From Tetracentron sinense (Eukaryota; Streptophyta; Magnoliopsida; Trochodendrales; Trochodendraceae): DNA of 64,000 nt. Made by a program: the position numbers and the translations under genes. Location: assembly GCA_015143295.1 (NCBI GenBank), contig CM026554.1:52946627-53010626 (forward strand). The letters are read 5' to 3'. Under the pieces are notes generated by a model. It saw nothing but the letters and a program-made list of their open reading frames with translations. It ran no database searches and was not told the DNA's origin. Every line of letters starts with the position of its first letter. The first letter of the stretch is position 1. Below are positions 12,101 through 25,000 of the stretch, piece by piece.

Positions 12101-15100
12101 CCTTTTTTTTGTTCAGCTCCATTTCTGTTATCTTGGAGGGTTTGATGGTGAGAAACTGACCAATGATACAGCTTTGATAGTGTTACTGCAAGGTTCGATG
12201 ATTGGCAAAGGGGAGCCTGAGGAAAGCCATCTTGAAAAGTAAGAAATTCTTGAACCTTGCACCCGTCAAAATTTGGCAATGAAGAGGGGACTCCTTCTAG
12301 GATGATGTGGTGCGGTCAAAGTCCACTTAGGAGCGAGTTTAGTTCCTTAAGTTCCCTGGCTGTAGATAGGAAGTGCAAGGTTGCTTCCTGTTTCAAGGTG
12401 AGATTGGACGAGGTGGTGTGGGTCCCTAAATTGAGGTGGCGCCTAAACAAATGGGAAGTGGATGAATTTTTCCTTTGGACGAGTGTGTGAAGCCTAATGC
12501 TCTAGTTGTCAACTAAAGAGTCTGGCCCAAGGACAACAAATGTGTTTTTACTATGAGATCATTCTATCAAGCATCGTTGGTAGCATCGTTTCCATTTTCC
12601 ACATAAGTTTGTGTAGAATCTTGGTATTTCTTCTAAGATTTTATTTTTCCTTTGGACCACTTTCCTGGACAAGTCTAATGTTCTACCATTTTAAGAGCAT
12701 GGGTAAAAGTCATGCTAACATGAACTTCTTGTGTCTCACCAAAGAAGAAACCATAGACCATTTGCTCATGCACTACCCTTTGGTTTTTGGAGTTTGTGGT
12801 TTTTTTTCCCGTCTAGAGGTTTAGTGGGTCTTTCCTAGAAGCTTCGAGGATCTATTCTCCAAATGGTATCAGCAAAAGCCAAAAGGTAGACAATGCTCGG
12901 CGTGTGGTGTGGAAGTTTTTTTCGGAGGCCATTGGTTGGAGCCAATTTACAAATCTCGTTCTCGGGTTTTTATCAACCAAAGTTTTTCTCAGGAGATTTT
13001 CAAATCTTAATATATTTCGGGCATTTCTCGCTTAAATATCGGTAATGATTAAAGAAATATATTAAAATTATATAAAATAGTAATAAATATTACCAAGTTA
13101 AAAATTCATACCAACAATAGTGTGTATTTCTCACGATATTTTTAAAATCTCACGATATTTATGGGATAAAAAGAGAAAATTATATTTCTCGCTGATTTTT
13201 AAAATATCGCAATAAAAATGGAGTTTTAAACTTTAGATGTATTTCTCGGGAGAACTTGGGAATTTCTCGGGAGATTTGTAACAATGATTGGAGCGTATAG
13301 AAGGATAGGAACGTGAGGGTTTTTGACAGTATCTCAATGTCGTTCGAGTGTATTTGTGCTGATATTATACCCTTACTTGCAGGCTGAATATCCATTATGG
13401 TTGAATTTGATGTATATCATTCATTTTCTTTTTTTCCCTTGTGTAGGCCCTGTGAACCTGTTTACTCTTCCGCCCCTTTTTATATCATTTTGATTTACTG
13501 ATAAAAAAAACATTTGCCTTCTCTAAAATATAAATAACATCTTCTCTGAATTATATACAAATATGTGTGTGTGTGTGCACGCGCGTGTTTGATTGATATA
13601 TTGTGCACAAATAATTTCAATTAGGCAGGTAAAAAAACACCAACCAAACAGCAAGCAATTCATGGGCATGCAACAACAGAAAGTTTGTCTCATAAAGGTA
13701 CTAAGTGAGACTAGGAAATGAGGCAAGAAATTATGAGCTCACCTCGCGACTTAAGAAGAACTTCAAATTCTTAAAGAGAGTCTTACACTCTCTTGTTTCC
13801 TCGTTATCGTCATCTTCCCTAGCAGCAGCATCAACAAGGTGCATCAGTGTGCCAGGTTCATTGGCAGGAAGCTGATGTTGCAGTTGAGCAAGTCTAAGTT
13901 CAGTTTCATCAGTTTGAGTCCCTCCTTTCCCAGTTTCTGCTTGTTCTGACCCAGATAAACTTGCGGCTTGAGATTCCATCGCAGGGACTCTAGAATTAGC
14001 AGAGAAGTACCTATACAATGCATAAAGATCTGCAGAAGAAATCAAAAAAACAAAAAACTTTATGGATGATTCATAGGAAAGAAAAATAACTCAGCCTAGT
14101 GAGTATGATCTGGAAAGAGGAATAAGAAACGAACACAATAAAATTATAATAAGAGGTTAGAACAAAGTTGCAGAAAAAGTCTAAAGCGAATCTGAAAACT
14201 TATAAACCATACCTGCTGCTAAAGCTTCCAGTCGAGGATCAAGAACAGGTGGATATTTCACATTTATAGAATGATAAAGTTTGAAATTTACAAATGCAAG
14301 GAGAGTCTGCAAAATATGGAAACAAAACTATGAGAAGACGAGCCTAATATAATGATGCAATCATGCAACATATATCTATTACGTGCTTGTGACGAGTTGG
14401 CAGTTGCAGACTTGCAGGCAGAAAAGCTTGAGCACCAAATATTGAAAAAAAAAAGTACAATATAGAGAATGAGATTCTGAAACCTTGCAAAATTTCTCCA
14501 TTGTTATATAATTATATCTGCTACGAAATAAGATTCATAGAATCACTTGATTCCTGCTCATTCATATACAGCTTAAGCCTTAAACCTCCATTGCTGGCCA
14601 TATATAAATTATATACTCGAATTTTGTGATTTCCTACACAGGTCCTTAAACAGGTAGAATATCCAGCAACTGCTTTTAGTATTCAAAGAACAAGACAACC
14701 CATAGGCCATAACACAAACGAGCTGGGAACCAAAGAAAGGCAAAAGCTAACATGCATAAAATTGTGAACAAACAGAACATATCCTAAAGCTTAACTTGAG
14801 AAACTATCGTTTTAAAAAAAGTCTCACTGACGAAACTAGCCCTAAAAACCAAGCCACTCTTAAGTTTCTGAATCCAAAAGGCAGAACAACAATACATATG
14901 AAAAATGTCAATTAATGCAAAAAAGAAACTGCAAGCTAAATGCATAACAAGATAACCTCGTAGAATTCCAAAAACGTTAGCATGACATTAAAGTCAACAT
15001 CATCAGTCAAGACTTGCTGCAGCGCATGCGGGGTTAACCATGTGATCTTTTGCCCTTCAACCTCCGCCTATACAAACGAACAACATGAACATGGTTACTC

Positions 15101-16222
15101 ATACAAAGCACCCAATTGCTCTTACAATTATACAAACACACCCAAAGTACCTGGTAATATATGCCTTTCACAGATATGAAGGTCTTCCGCAGGCTATGAG
15201 TTCGAGAAATGTAGGCTTGCCATTCATGGCTCAACCTAACCAAAACAAACAATCAATGTATGGGATTTTTATTTTTATTTTTTAATAACAAATCTAAAGA
15301 GAAACAAACAAAATAATTGCAACCAAAAGTATCTTAGAAAATTACGACGTGGGGACCAACCTTCGACAATTATGGATACGCTTTACTTGAATGCGTTCCC
15401 TCTCAATAGAAGGTAATGCTGCAAACAGGTGTACCATTGTGAGACTGTCATCCAAATCCCTGAGCGCATCAATGAACTTTGGGTACCTAAACAGCAAAGC
15501 AAAAACATCAGACATTGAAATTGAGAATCCGAAATCGCCGAACATAGAAATCCACAAACCTCTCCCGGATAAGAATATCGAGTGTATAAGTTGGCTTGCG
15601 AGTCAAAAGACGATCTGCAAGGTCCCTGTTCTTCTTTGCTACAGCTTTCTTTACCTTCTTGTCATAAGCCCTTATATCTCTGAATTTCTCAAGTAACGGT
15701 TCGTGCATAAGGAACATAATATCCTTCAAGTGATAGTAGGTTTTGTGGTTTCCTTCGACCTTCTTCTTCGGCTCTCGCGGAAAAACACCTTTGAGAATGC
15801 ATAGTCTCCTAAAAAATTACAAACAAAGAAAAACTGATTTCCACTCTAACCCTACAAAACTACTGCATCAAAGGATGGCTACAACAAAACCCTAGTAAGA
15901 GATTAAATATGCTCTAAATAATTTCAAACACTTAAACCCTAAACCCTATCACAGATAAGTAAAATCATCATCTACGCCATGAAATGAGATTCAACCATTA
16001 AAATACCTGAAAACAGGTAGAGTGATCTGCAGATATTTAATTGCTTTCGATCTCGTGATGTATTTCGCTGCATTTCCTTCCTTTTTCTTCCCCTATAAAA
16101 ATACAAAAAATTGAGAAAGAATTACTTATATAACATTAATGGAAATTGATGAACTGAAATATGATATTTTTCTTGAAATCGAAGAAGGAGACGATTACAG
16201 GAGGTCTGTAATGCTTCGGCAT
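5554..16222 (-). CDS. PES: Pescadillo homologue (ribosome biogenesis)
   Basis: Pescadillo is the BRCT subunit of the nucleolar PeBoW complex (PES-BOP1-WDR12), needed for 27S pre-rRNA processing and 60S assembly. I reconstruct 13 exons with GT-AG introns and continuous phase: 16222-16199, 16092-16007, 15808-15560, 15486-15361, 15235-15151, 15067-14957, 14306-14213, 14029-13743, 10999-10892, 8975-8854, 7142-6923, 5988-5767, 5628-5554. The product is about 602 residues, close to the usual 580-600. The start MPKHYRPP then GKKKEGNAAKYITR is the family N terminus. The Pescadillo_N domain covers roughly residues 6-270. The BRCT domain spans about 340-431, with its conserved Trp at 411 (QPQWIYDC). 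A Lys/Arg-rich C terminus (KERKRKTEAAN) fits a nucleolar protein. Introns 8, 9, 10 and 11 are long and hold LINE and MITE insertions. No frameshift is seen. Confidence 0.93.
6138..6300. mobile_element. Stowaway-like MITE, copy 2
   Basis: Lies in pescadillo intron 11, inverted relative to copy 1 at 5001-5150. It begins TACTCCCAAAG and ends CGGTTAGGATTAGGGAGA. The TACTCCCAAA end is duplicated in tandem at the left. Confidence 0.55.
8026..8349. mobile_element. hAT-type MITE in pescadillo intron 10
   Basis: Perfect 13-bp terminal inverted repeats, CATAGTTACCAAG and CTTGGTAACTATG, are flanked by a perfect 8-bp TSD, CTTGGAAG (8018-8025 and 8350-8357). The 324-bp interior is AT-rich, has repeated TTCGGGA-like words and no coding capacity. 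Confidence 0.85.
12010..13500 (+). mobile_element. Degenerate LINE (L1-type) 3' remnant in pescadillo intron 8
   Basis: Translations in shifting frames resemble the C-terminal half of plant LINE ORF2. Segments near 12300-12490 read like MWCGQSPLRSEFSSLSSLAV and WRLNKWEVDEF. Near 12730-12790 is an HLLMHYP segment, matching the zf-RVT region (ETxDHLLLHCP in the family). Near 13300 is a degenerate ERNVRVFDS-like tail. Stops and frameshifts are frequent, so it is a dead fragment. It is split by a hAT-type element at 12943-13286. The borders are approximate. Confidence 0.6.
12943..13286. mobile_element. hAT-type MITE nested in the LINE remnant
   Basis: The ends are CAATTTACAAATCTCG and GGGAGATTTGTAACAATG, imperfect inverted repeats. 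The flanks are GTTGGAGC (12935-12942) and ATTGGAGC (13287-13294), an 8-bp TSD with one mismatch. The interior repeats TTTCTCGGGA-like words. Confidence 0.65.
15934..15948. promoter_or_regulatory. Double telo-box in pescadillo intron 2
   Basis: The sequence AAACCCTAAACCCTA holds two overlapping AAACCCTA telo-box units, about 275 bp inside the start codon. A further AAACCCTAG lies at 15887-15895. Telo-boxes are known cis elements of plant ribosomal-protein and ribosome-biogenesis genes and often lie close to the transcription start or in the first introns. Function here is inferred. Confidence 0.5.
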
Positions 16223-16534
16223 CTTTGGAAGAAGAGTGGTTCGAAGGAGAACGAAGCAGAAGAGTTGGATAGAGAAAGAAGGCTCGAACGACGTTTGTTG
16301 AGCGGATATAAATCTAGGGCACACGTCGATTTTCTATAACCTAACCCGCGCAATCGGGTGGTTCGGGTAGAATGATGGGTCGGGTGCTCCACATATAAGG
16401 TGCCCTCTCTAAGTCTGCGATCGAAACGGAAACAACGACCTGAAATTTCAAAATGACGAAAACACCCCTATAGAACTAAAGTATTGTCTCTCGTTCTCTC
16501 ATGTTAGTTCATATTCCTTCCATCTCTGTGCTTA

Positions 16535-17178
16535 ATAATTTATTTTTATTTTTTTTATTTTTTTTTTGTGAGGAGGATGCCGGCACCTCTAAGAGCATCT
16601 AACTAATCCCCAAGCATGTGCATAGAGCTGTCAACGGATCGGATTTGGACCGGATCAACCTAGATCTGAATCCGATCCAATTAATAATCTGACATATCCG
16701 AATTTGGTCTCAGATCCGTCGGATCATGAATTAGCCAGATTACTAATCCAAGATCTGATCCAACCCAAATCTAATCCGATTAACATTAATATATCTAAAA
16801 ACTAATATTTTAATTAAAAAATTATCATTAGAATTGTAGTATATTTGTAAAATTATATAAATATTATTATTGTTATATATAATCTAATCGGATCATGTCA
16901 TTATAGATCTCAACCCGATCCAATTATAATCAGATTCAAGATCTCGGACCCGTATCGGATCCAACGGATTTATAATAGGACCGTCTAATTGGATGATATT
17001 CAAATCGGATACAAATCAAGATCCAATCCATTGTCAGCCCTACATGTGCAGACCCCCCAACCACACGCCAGAGGAAAGTAGGGATAAATCCCCAAGGGTG
17101 GCTGGGAAGTGAATCGAACTCAAGACCTCCGCTTCCTAAGGCGTGGTCTTGGCCACCACACCAACCCTCCTGTTGGTT
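16535..17178 (-). mobile_element. tRNA-derived SINE, copy 2, split by a hAT-type element
   Basis: On the minus strand the head at about 17178 carries a box A-like TGGTGTGGTGGCCAAG and a box B-like GAGTTCGATTC. The tail is A-rich and reads as the T runs at 16540-16567 on the plus strand. The flanks share TGTGCTTA (16527-16534 and 17179-17186) as TSD. With the inserted 420-bp element and its TSD removed, the SINE is about 216 bp. Confidence 0.65.
16623..17042. mobile_element. hAT-type element inside SINE copy 2
   Basis: Ends TAGAGCTGTCAACGGAT and ATCCATTGTCAGCCCTA are imperfect inverted repeats. A perfect 8-bp TSD, CATGTGCA, lies at 16615-16622 and 17043-17050. The interior is rich in GGATC/GATCC words (many GATCCGAT and GATCCAAC), so it folds back extensively. 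No reading frame is present. Confidence 0.8.
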
Positions 17179-17209
17179 TGTGCTTATTGTTCTTGCTATC
17201 TATTCTTCT

Positions 17210-18067
17210 GTGATGCCTTCATCTCAGCTCAGTCGTTATCATTAGTCTACTGTTGAACTAACTATGGAGTGAGACGGTCTCTGGTTGTGTGTATGGTGGA
17301 TTTTGGGATAAAAACCTAACATTGTTTAGTAGAATGCTTATTAATGGAAAGAGACTAATGGGTATATTCTAGTTGGATTGATCTCGGGATTTGGGGAAAC
17401 CCCTGCTTACAGGAGATGTGATTGCTCGAATTCAGCTTTTGAAATATGGGTTTTGATTCTAATTCTCACGTGGTTAGTGCACTCGTGAGGATGAACTCGA
17501 GATGTGAATTCTTGAATTCAGCTTATAGAATTTTTTGGCAGTTTATCTCAGCCAGATTTAGTTCTATGGTCTGCTTTGATCACTTCATTTTCTCAGTCTG
17601 GAGACTCTGAAGAGGCTTCAAGAAAATGAATATCAAAGGTGAAACAGCAGATGCCATCTTAGTTGCTAGTGTGCTAGCAGCTTCTGCTCGGTAGGCAATT
17701 GTGAAACCTTGTAGGGAAAAGCCAGTTAGAAGTCTGTTTTCATTTGCTGCTCTTAGACGTGGTTGTGCTAATTTGGGAGTGGTTTTTTGAAATTTTGCGA
17801 GAAAGGAATGTAATTTCTTTCAATTCTGTAATTTCCGGGCTTGGTTTACATGGACTCAGCTCCGTGGCATTCAAATCAAGATGTTTCGAGGAGATGTTGG
17901 AGAAGGGATTTGAACCCAATGAATCCACTTTCTGTGCTCTCCTTTGTGCTTTCCGCCATGCTAGACTTGTTAAAGAGGGGCTAGGGCCTTTTAGAAGAAT
18001 AAATATGAGTTTGGTATTCCACCAAGAACCGAGCACTATGTACACATGGTGAAGCTTATTGGGGCCT
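17210..18067 (+). pseudogene. PPR protein pseudogene fragment
   Basis: Translations jump between frames but read as consecutive PPR motifs. Examples are SNSHVVSALVRM near 17460, FKKMNIKGETADAILVAS near 17620, RNVISFNSVISGLGLHG near 17810, EKGFEPNESTFCALLCAFRH near 17910, and a terminal TEHYVHMVKLIG near 18030. The last resembles the end of an E-type PPR protein, which normally edits or processes organelle RNA. Many frameshifts and in-frame stops, and no intact start, show decay. The left border is approximate. Confidence 0.7.
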
Positions 18068-19095
18068 AATAGCTCTCTATTCACTAGCCAAACCGAAAAG
18101 GTACCTCCCATTCTAAAAACTAATGCTTTACCCAAAGAAAGGGAAAGGAACGTCCCATTTTATTATCATCCATACAATACCTGCTATGACTCATTATACC
18201 ATCCAATCAGGTTGGGTCTTCCCCACAGGTGATTTAAGCGACAAATCAAATGGGGGCTCCACCTGAACATATGGTCATCTGTTCAACATGTTTGCAGTAG
18301 AGACAGCATCCAAGGGATGCCACTTTGGACCGGCTTGACATGTTTTTTCTTCTAAGCGTAAAGCTAAGCTACAGCGCTACGCCACAGCTGACTTAGGCTC
18401 AGGTACTGGGCACGATCGTGCTTAACCTGGCCAGTGTACCCATGGTCAACACATAAAAATACTGCATATCTTAGGTTTAAGCACATTCACATGATCCATG
18501 CAAGTGAATTCAATCAATCCAAGACAGAGCTATACCTGTAAGCATATAATCCTAAATGTTCGGAACCACAACCTAGCCACCACTACATCCTGATCTAAAG
18601 AGGTGAGCCTCAATCCATGCACTATCATTTGATAGTTCCCAATATCAACTTATGAGAAACATCTGCGAGGCCACCCCTAACCTATGCAAATGGTGATGGC
18701 CAAGTCTTTCAAATTGATGAACACCTAAAATAGAGCAACCCATGCAAAAATGAAAAATAAAATTCTAAACCAACGATAAAGTCAGTTGATATTCACCTAA
18801 ATGAAGAAAACAAAAATATCAATGCCGTTGATGGCAATCATTTTCTCTCCTTGCAAGTTATTCAAACAATAAATTAATCAATGAGAATGTGTGAGTATTG
18901 AAAAAGAAAAACTCAAATCATCTTATATGTAGTCAATGAAAGAAATATAACCAGTGAGGTTCACTGTAAAATTTCCTTTATTCTTTTCCTTCCATCACTT
19001 CTTAATTGATGTGTGAAGTAAGAGTGTAAAATGACTTTCAACCCTAAACAAGAAACAGAGACTGGAAAAGAGAAAAGAGCAGCACCAAGAGCAGA
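18068..19095. other. Intergenic spacer
   Basis: No gene, RNA or terminal-repeat structure is recognised. It lies downstream of the PPR pseudogene and past the stop codon of the phosphoribosyltransferase-like gene, so the right part should hold that gene's 3' untranslated region. Confidence 0.4.
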
Positions 19096-22000
19096 TTACG
19101 TCACTTTGTGAGAGATCTTTATATAATTCATGAGCCTGTTAAGGGCCTTACCACTATCAATGGCCTCTCTGGCTCTATCCAGTGCTGATATTATGTCTTC
19201 TCCACCATCACATCCCAACAAATGATCCATCATTCCAGCATTCAAGACAATCCTATCATAAGCTGGCCCTTTCTCACCACGAAGTGCTGCTAAACCCAAT
19301 TCTATATTCCTCAAGACCTGAAACTCAGAAAAAAGATAGAGAGGGATTGAGAAATGCCACCAAATAAGAGCAGACACAAGTGTTTGTGGCCCTATATAAA
19401 CCCTCCATAGTTCTCCACAAAAAGATCTTATTCCCTCGTGGAGATATCCATTATTCAAATTTAATCCTATCTTACAGAAACCATATATAAGTTGAAAATT
19501 TTCACTTGGATGACCCAAATTTGTTTATATTTTTGAATGTGAGAAAGAGTATTAATTGCAACTTAAAACATATTATAACTTATTTTCCAATGTTTAATTG
19601 GTTGAAATGCTATGCATAGAAGGCCATGAAATGTTTTAAATTGACAATGAGACTGATGTGGAGTTGAGAGCATGGAAGATTTGCACCTCCAGTTTGCTTA
19701 TATTCAGTTTGATTCCAATGATCCTTCTCTTTAATTTTACATCACATATTCCCATTTTAAAATCCAACTAGGAGTAGCCTGATTCTAGATCTGACAAGAT
19801 TTTCAGAACTTTGCACAATGGAGTATTCCATTAATTTCTAGGTAGAATCAGATTCTGGCCTCACCAAATGCGAATAGGAGATCTGAGTTTTCATTCCCTG
19901 TTTCTCAACCTGTCCTCCCTTTTCTTGTGCTCATTGAATGAATAATATTTGAGAATCAGATTAATGGTATTTTGGTACTTCATATGGGATGAACCATTTT
20001 TCAACAATTTGCTATTGGACACATTGCATTTTTAGTAATGTCCATCAAAAGCAGGCAAGCTAAAGAATTTTCTGCAAGAAATAGAGAGAACAATCACAAG
20101 AGACTAAGAATCTTACTGATCTATCGGTTCTTGGAGTATCTGTAGGTTTAAAACCATAGTCCTTAGCGTTCACCTCGATATTAAAACTCTCACGAGATAC
20201 TCCTGCAATCAAACAAATTTAAAAAACCCAGATCTTATTTTAGTAACTCCTAGAATGATAAAAAGAAGCTCCACCATCTGAATGATGCAGATGGAAAGTT
20301 ATCCACCTCTACAAATTTTCCAAGATCAAGGAACATATATACATTCTAAATTACAGAAATGAGGGCAGTGATTTGATCCCAAGTTGCTATAATCTGTTCA
20401 AAAAAGAAACAAAAAAATGGATGAAAGATTCACACCATCAGCTTGGGAAGCAGATGCCTTGCTTAGTGAGCGGAACCCTGAGCAGTAGTTCACTGGAAGG
20501 CCTTTTGATGCATTTGTTGATCTCAATCTTGTTGTCATTGAGAGTGCACCTTCCTCGCCCTACATTAACAGCACGATGAAGAGGAAGACAAGGTAATTAC
20601 ACTCTCCGGAAATGTGAAGTCAGTAAGAAATAACCATGGTGAACAAAATAAAATTTAAATCCAACCTCAAATTTGAACAATTTTTTTTCTAAAAGCGGAT
20701 GCGATCCTAATTAGTAATGTCTGGAGATTTATAAGTGAAAACGAAGTATAAAATGCAAAGTGCCAACCTTCACCACTAATCCAGAATGAACACCTCTTCT
20801 TCTCATAAGCATTAACAGCGACTCCTCATAACCTCCATGATAAAATCCAGCAACAATAGCCTCTCTTCCATGAGCCTGTCAAGAAACCAACAGAAATTTG
20901 TGGTATTATATATTCAGTTAGATTGCATAAGGATTCGTTTAGGTAGTGACATAAGGAAAAGCAATGTCTATTAATCCAATATACAACGCCAGCATTTACA
21001 TGTAGGGATGACAATCCTTGACCCAACCAATCACCCTGCCCAAACCCACACAGTTTTCGGGGTCTGGTTGATATGCCTCACTGTGATTAATAATCGAGTT
21101 GCGTTCAGGTGCTCACTGGGTTGGCACCAGACCCTACGCGAGCACCCAATAGATTAACGAGCAACCCTGTTACCTGAACTCTACATACCATGTTGGGGTT
21201 AATACCTCAACCGATTAACAAATTCGCCGATCTCGGGTTGGGCATTTACTCACTAAGTCAAGTCGTACCGACCTGATCCAACTCATTTCCACCCCTATGA
21301 ACATGTATATCTAAGCATTTAACCCCAGCAAAACATATATTCTCAGTATTTCCCTTAAAAATAAAACTGTCTTTATCAACTATAGCATCGGTAGCCTGGT
21401 TTCTTTGGAAGGAACAGAACTCCAGAGTCTTCGATGACTCCTGCTCACCATTCACCAGAACCTGCCTGAGGGCGGGTCATTACCTCCGTCAGTGGTGCTC
21501 CGCTCGGGAGAATTTTGATCCAGCATGGTTATTCGTCACATTGTAGCATTATCACATATTGTTCTTGTAGATGTTTTTGTCTTTTAGCTTAAGCTGTCTT
21601 TTGGCTTGGGTTTAATTACTTGTGAACCCTGCCCCCATATTGTACCTCTTTTCACTTATATATACACATATCTCTATTACCCATAAAAATAAAAATAAAA
21701 CTATAGCTGTTTTCAAGTTAACCACAAAGCTCTATAGAGCATCTCTCTAGCATTTAACAATGTTCCGAAACTAGATTTATTCGCATGAGATGTTCTTCAA
21801 GTTTTCACTTGATGTAATATTCTTTCCGGTGCAACAAGGACCATCTGCAGACGGCTGAACATTAATATTTTGAATTGTAAATTGCATGGCTCACCCTCAC
21901 AAGCTGCTGAACCTTTTCAGTTGTTGCCAGTGGTGGACGCTTTTTTATGTGCTCCCTCAGCCCAATCAATGAAAACCTGCAAAAGCAACATGAGGGTTGT

Positions 22001-25000
22001 TAGGAGGCATATTTCTTCTGATGAGGTAATGTTCAATCATGGATTGTATTAGGTCTTTAAATATGACATAGATGGATACACCCATTGGATGGTGTTACTT
22101 CTGCATGTAATAAGCAGCACCCTGGGGCTTAATAAAGAGTTAATGTGCCCAAATATTTTGAATTCATAATCTGCAAGAAACAACAAAATTATTGTTTCCT
22201 ATGTTTTATCTGTCCACCTTGCAAGAGGTCACCATATTTCAACAAATAGACCACAAAGATTTGGTAGGATATGTTTATCATATTTAAAACCAGGGGCCTT
22301 CTTTCATTAATCTATAGTTATCCAGTAAAACAGACAGCAATGGAAAAAAGAGCTCCAAACATACATGAGGTGAGCATGATCAACCTTGAAGAAGGATTAG
22401 CATCATAATTGCTCATTTAATCCCATGTTCAGCCTAGAAAAGTGCGGGATAATGAACAAAGAGGAGCGTATACAGATACTCAGATGGGCAAAGGTTTCTA
22501 ATTAAGCTAAAAGAACAAGCATCAGTACTAATCCCATAATAGAAGATGGTTTGAGAAAGTATCCTTTCCATATGGTCATCTAGTCTTAATGTCTTATATC
22601 TGCTTCATCTCATATCATAAAAATATTTAAAACTTCAATTTAAAGAATGCTACAAAATCTTTGGAGAGCAAAAAAGGCTCATAAATGCCTCTTTTTGTCA
22701 ATCAAAAATGGACCTAAACCTTGAATGATATCAAAGTATTCCAAAGAACAATAGCCCAAGAAGCTGAAGGCTGAAACTAGAAAATCAATAGAAAAAGCTA
22801 CTACATAGAAAGATAACAATGTCGATGGGACAATCCCAAGAGGTGACTGCCCAACACATCAATACCACAACTGAAGAAAATCCAAACCCTCGAAATCCTT
22901 ACTAACTGAACATCATTCCAAAATTAGATGTCAGACGCCCCCACATATCCTGGGAGAGGGAAGCACCACATCATCAAAAACCTTGCGGTTCCTCTCCTTA
23001 CATAATGACCAAGCAATCGCACCCGGGAAGAGGAAACTCTTGTTGACATTGTTTAAAAAGAATAATGACCTTTTTCCAACAACAAAAAATTATTGGACCA
23101 TAGTTGACAACAATGGGGGAAAAATCAACTAGGGAATTCAGTGTCCCTGACTCAATATTAATAGATGATGGCGTAGCATAATATACTGTATCACTATCAC
23201 TGCTATTTTGCTACACCATTCTCTATTAAATATCACACTTCATAACCCAAATTAATCAGGAAAAACAGGGGGGCTAGTATGGAATTTATGGTCATACCAG
23301 CTCAAAAGCCTCAAAGGGCTAATCAATTGATATGCAGGTTAAAGTTTACAGATTCTTCTGAAGCTTAGCCCCATTAACAATACCCACATTCACCAAGACT
23401 CAGAAATAAGATTTCCGGCTTACAGAGCAGAGAAATTCTCTTACACAAAAAATGAAAAGTGGGAGGCTGGAACGACCAATTTTTTTTTTTTGATTGATGT
23501 AACGATCAATTTTTTTTTTTTATTGATGTAACGACCAATTTCAGGTATCCTAAATCATGCAAAAGCTCATAAATATTTACTTATAGTATATTTCTGGGAG
23601 AAACTTATGAGATAGTAACAATTTGGCTAAAGATGGCATCTTGATGTTATCTTTTGAGCATTGTGGAACACCTACTCAGTATAACTCTGATTGCACATGT
23701 TTTTTGCTTGATAAATTAATAAGATTGTTCTGAACCCGAAAAGAATTACAAATCCTTAAACAAGAGTTAACAGGAGATAACAAACAGATAAATTGTCATT
23801 ATGTCTATGCAAAGAACAGAAAGGTGAAAAAGGTTGAAGAGGATAGAAATGGTTCAATGGGCGTACAAAGATGGGCGAGCATCACGTTGACTAAGGTATG
23901 CAAAACCTACGTCCTCATCCTGAAGTAACAGTTGAGATAACAGGTCAAACACAATGGAAATTGATTGAAGAACAAGTGCAATGACGGTGGAAAAAATGTA
24001 TGTGGCGAACCAAGAGTGCACCTCAAGAAGTTCTTTTGCCTGTAACGGGGATAAGTGGGTATTTGCTCCCATGAACTTCAACATTTGTTCTTCAGTTATG
24101 CCCCCCTGAAAATCTTAACAACTCAACATTTCAGAGAAAATTTGATCCCAGATCTGACGAGGCAGATACAAATAATTGTTCCAATTGGATAATGGAGCAT
24201 GAACGGCATCAATAACTTTGATTAAAGAGGAATCAGTTAGCAATTAACAGCAATAAATAATTTGATGGCTGACCTTAGGTGGCATCCATTCCACACCATG
24301 AAGAAGGCAAGCTTCCCCATAACAGGATCTCACTGCAGCAGTAAACAAGGTGCTTCTGAAGTAACGTGTATTTCCATCATAAGGTTCACCATAATGAGTC
24401 AAAGATCTAACATCAGCAACTGGAGGAGGACCTGACAAAAGTATATGAATAAATTAACATGGTCTTTTAGGGATAACTGATGATGGTTCAAAACTTCAAA
24501 TATTCACCAACTAGAAAGCCAACTGAACCTATAAACTAAGTAATAAATGGAAGGCATTACCTAGCTCATCGTCAAATGCAAGGCAGTATGCTTTAAGCTC
24601 ACGATCTGTTTCTCTGTTCATGCGTTGACCTATTAAAAAGGCTGAAAGCAATGATTCACTAACTCCCGCTGATGCCCCATCTTCCAAGTTTAATGGAAGA
24701 ACATCTCTCATAACACCTTGCACCTCCTCATACCCAAGATGACCCCCTGCCAAAACTTCCCTCAGAGCTCCCACCATTCTCATTTCAGTATTGTCATTGC
24801 CAACAAATTGAGGCCCAATAGAACTACCAACTCCCATTATAGAGCCTTCAGGATCTGCTATGAAAATTACTTCGGGTGGAAGCGACCGAACTAGAAGTGG
24901 CCAGAATGTGTTCATTGCACGTCTTTCCCCTTCACTCCATTGGGTAGGTTCTGGAAATGAATTTGCACGGATTGTCATTGCAGCGAAAAATGCCCCAAGC

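Noticed and set aside
17100-17178. tRNA-like sequence on the minus strand
   Set aside because: Box A/B-like words are present, but no cloverleaf acceptor stem closes, and an A-rich tail and TSD show that it is a SINE head.
17740-18135. 131-codon minus-strand frame
   Set aside because: It is antisense to the PPR pseudogene, whose plus-strand translation shows the motif pattern.
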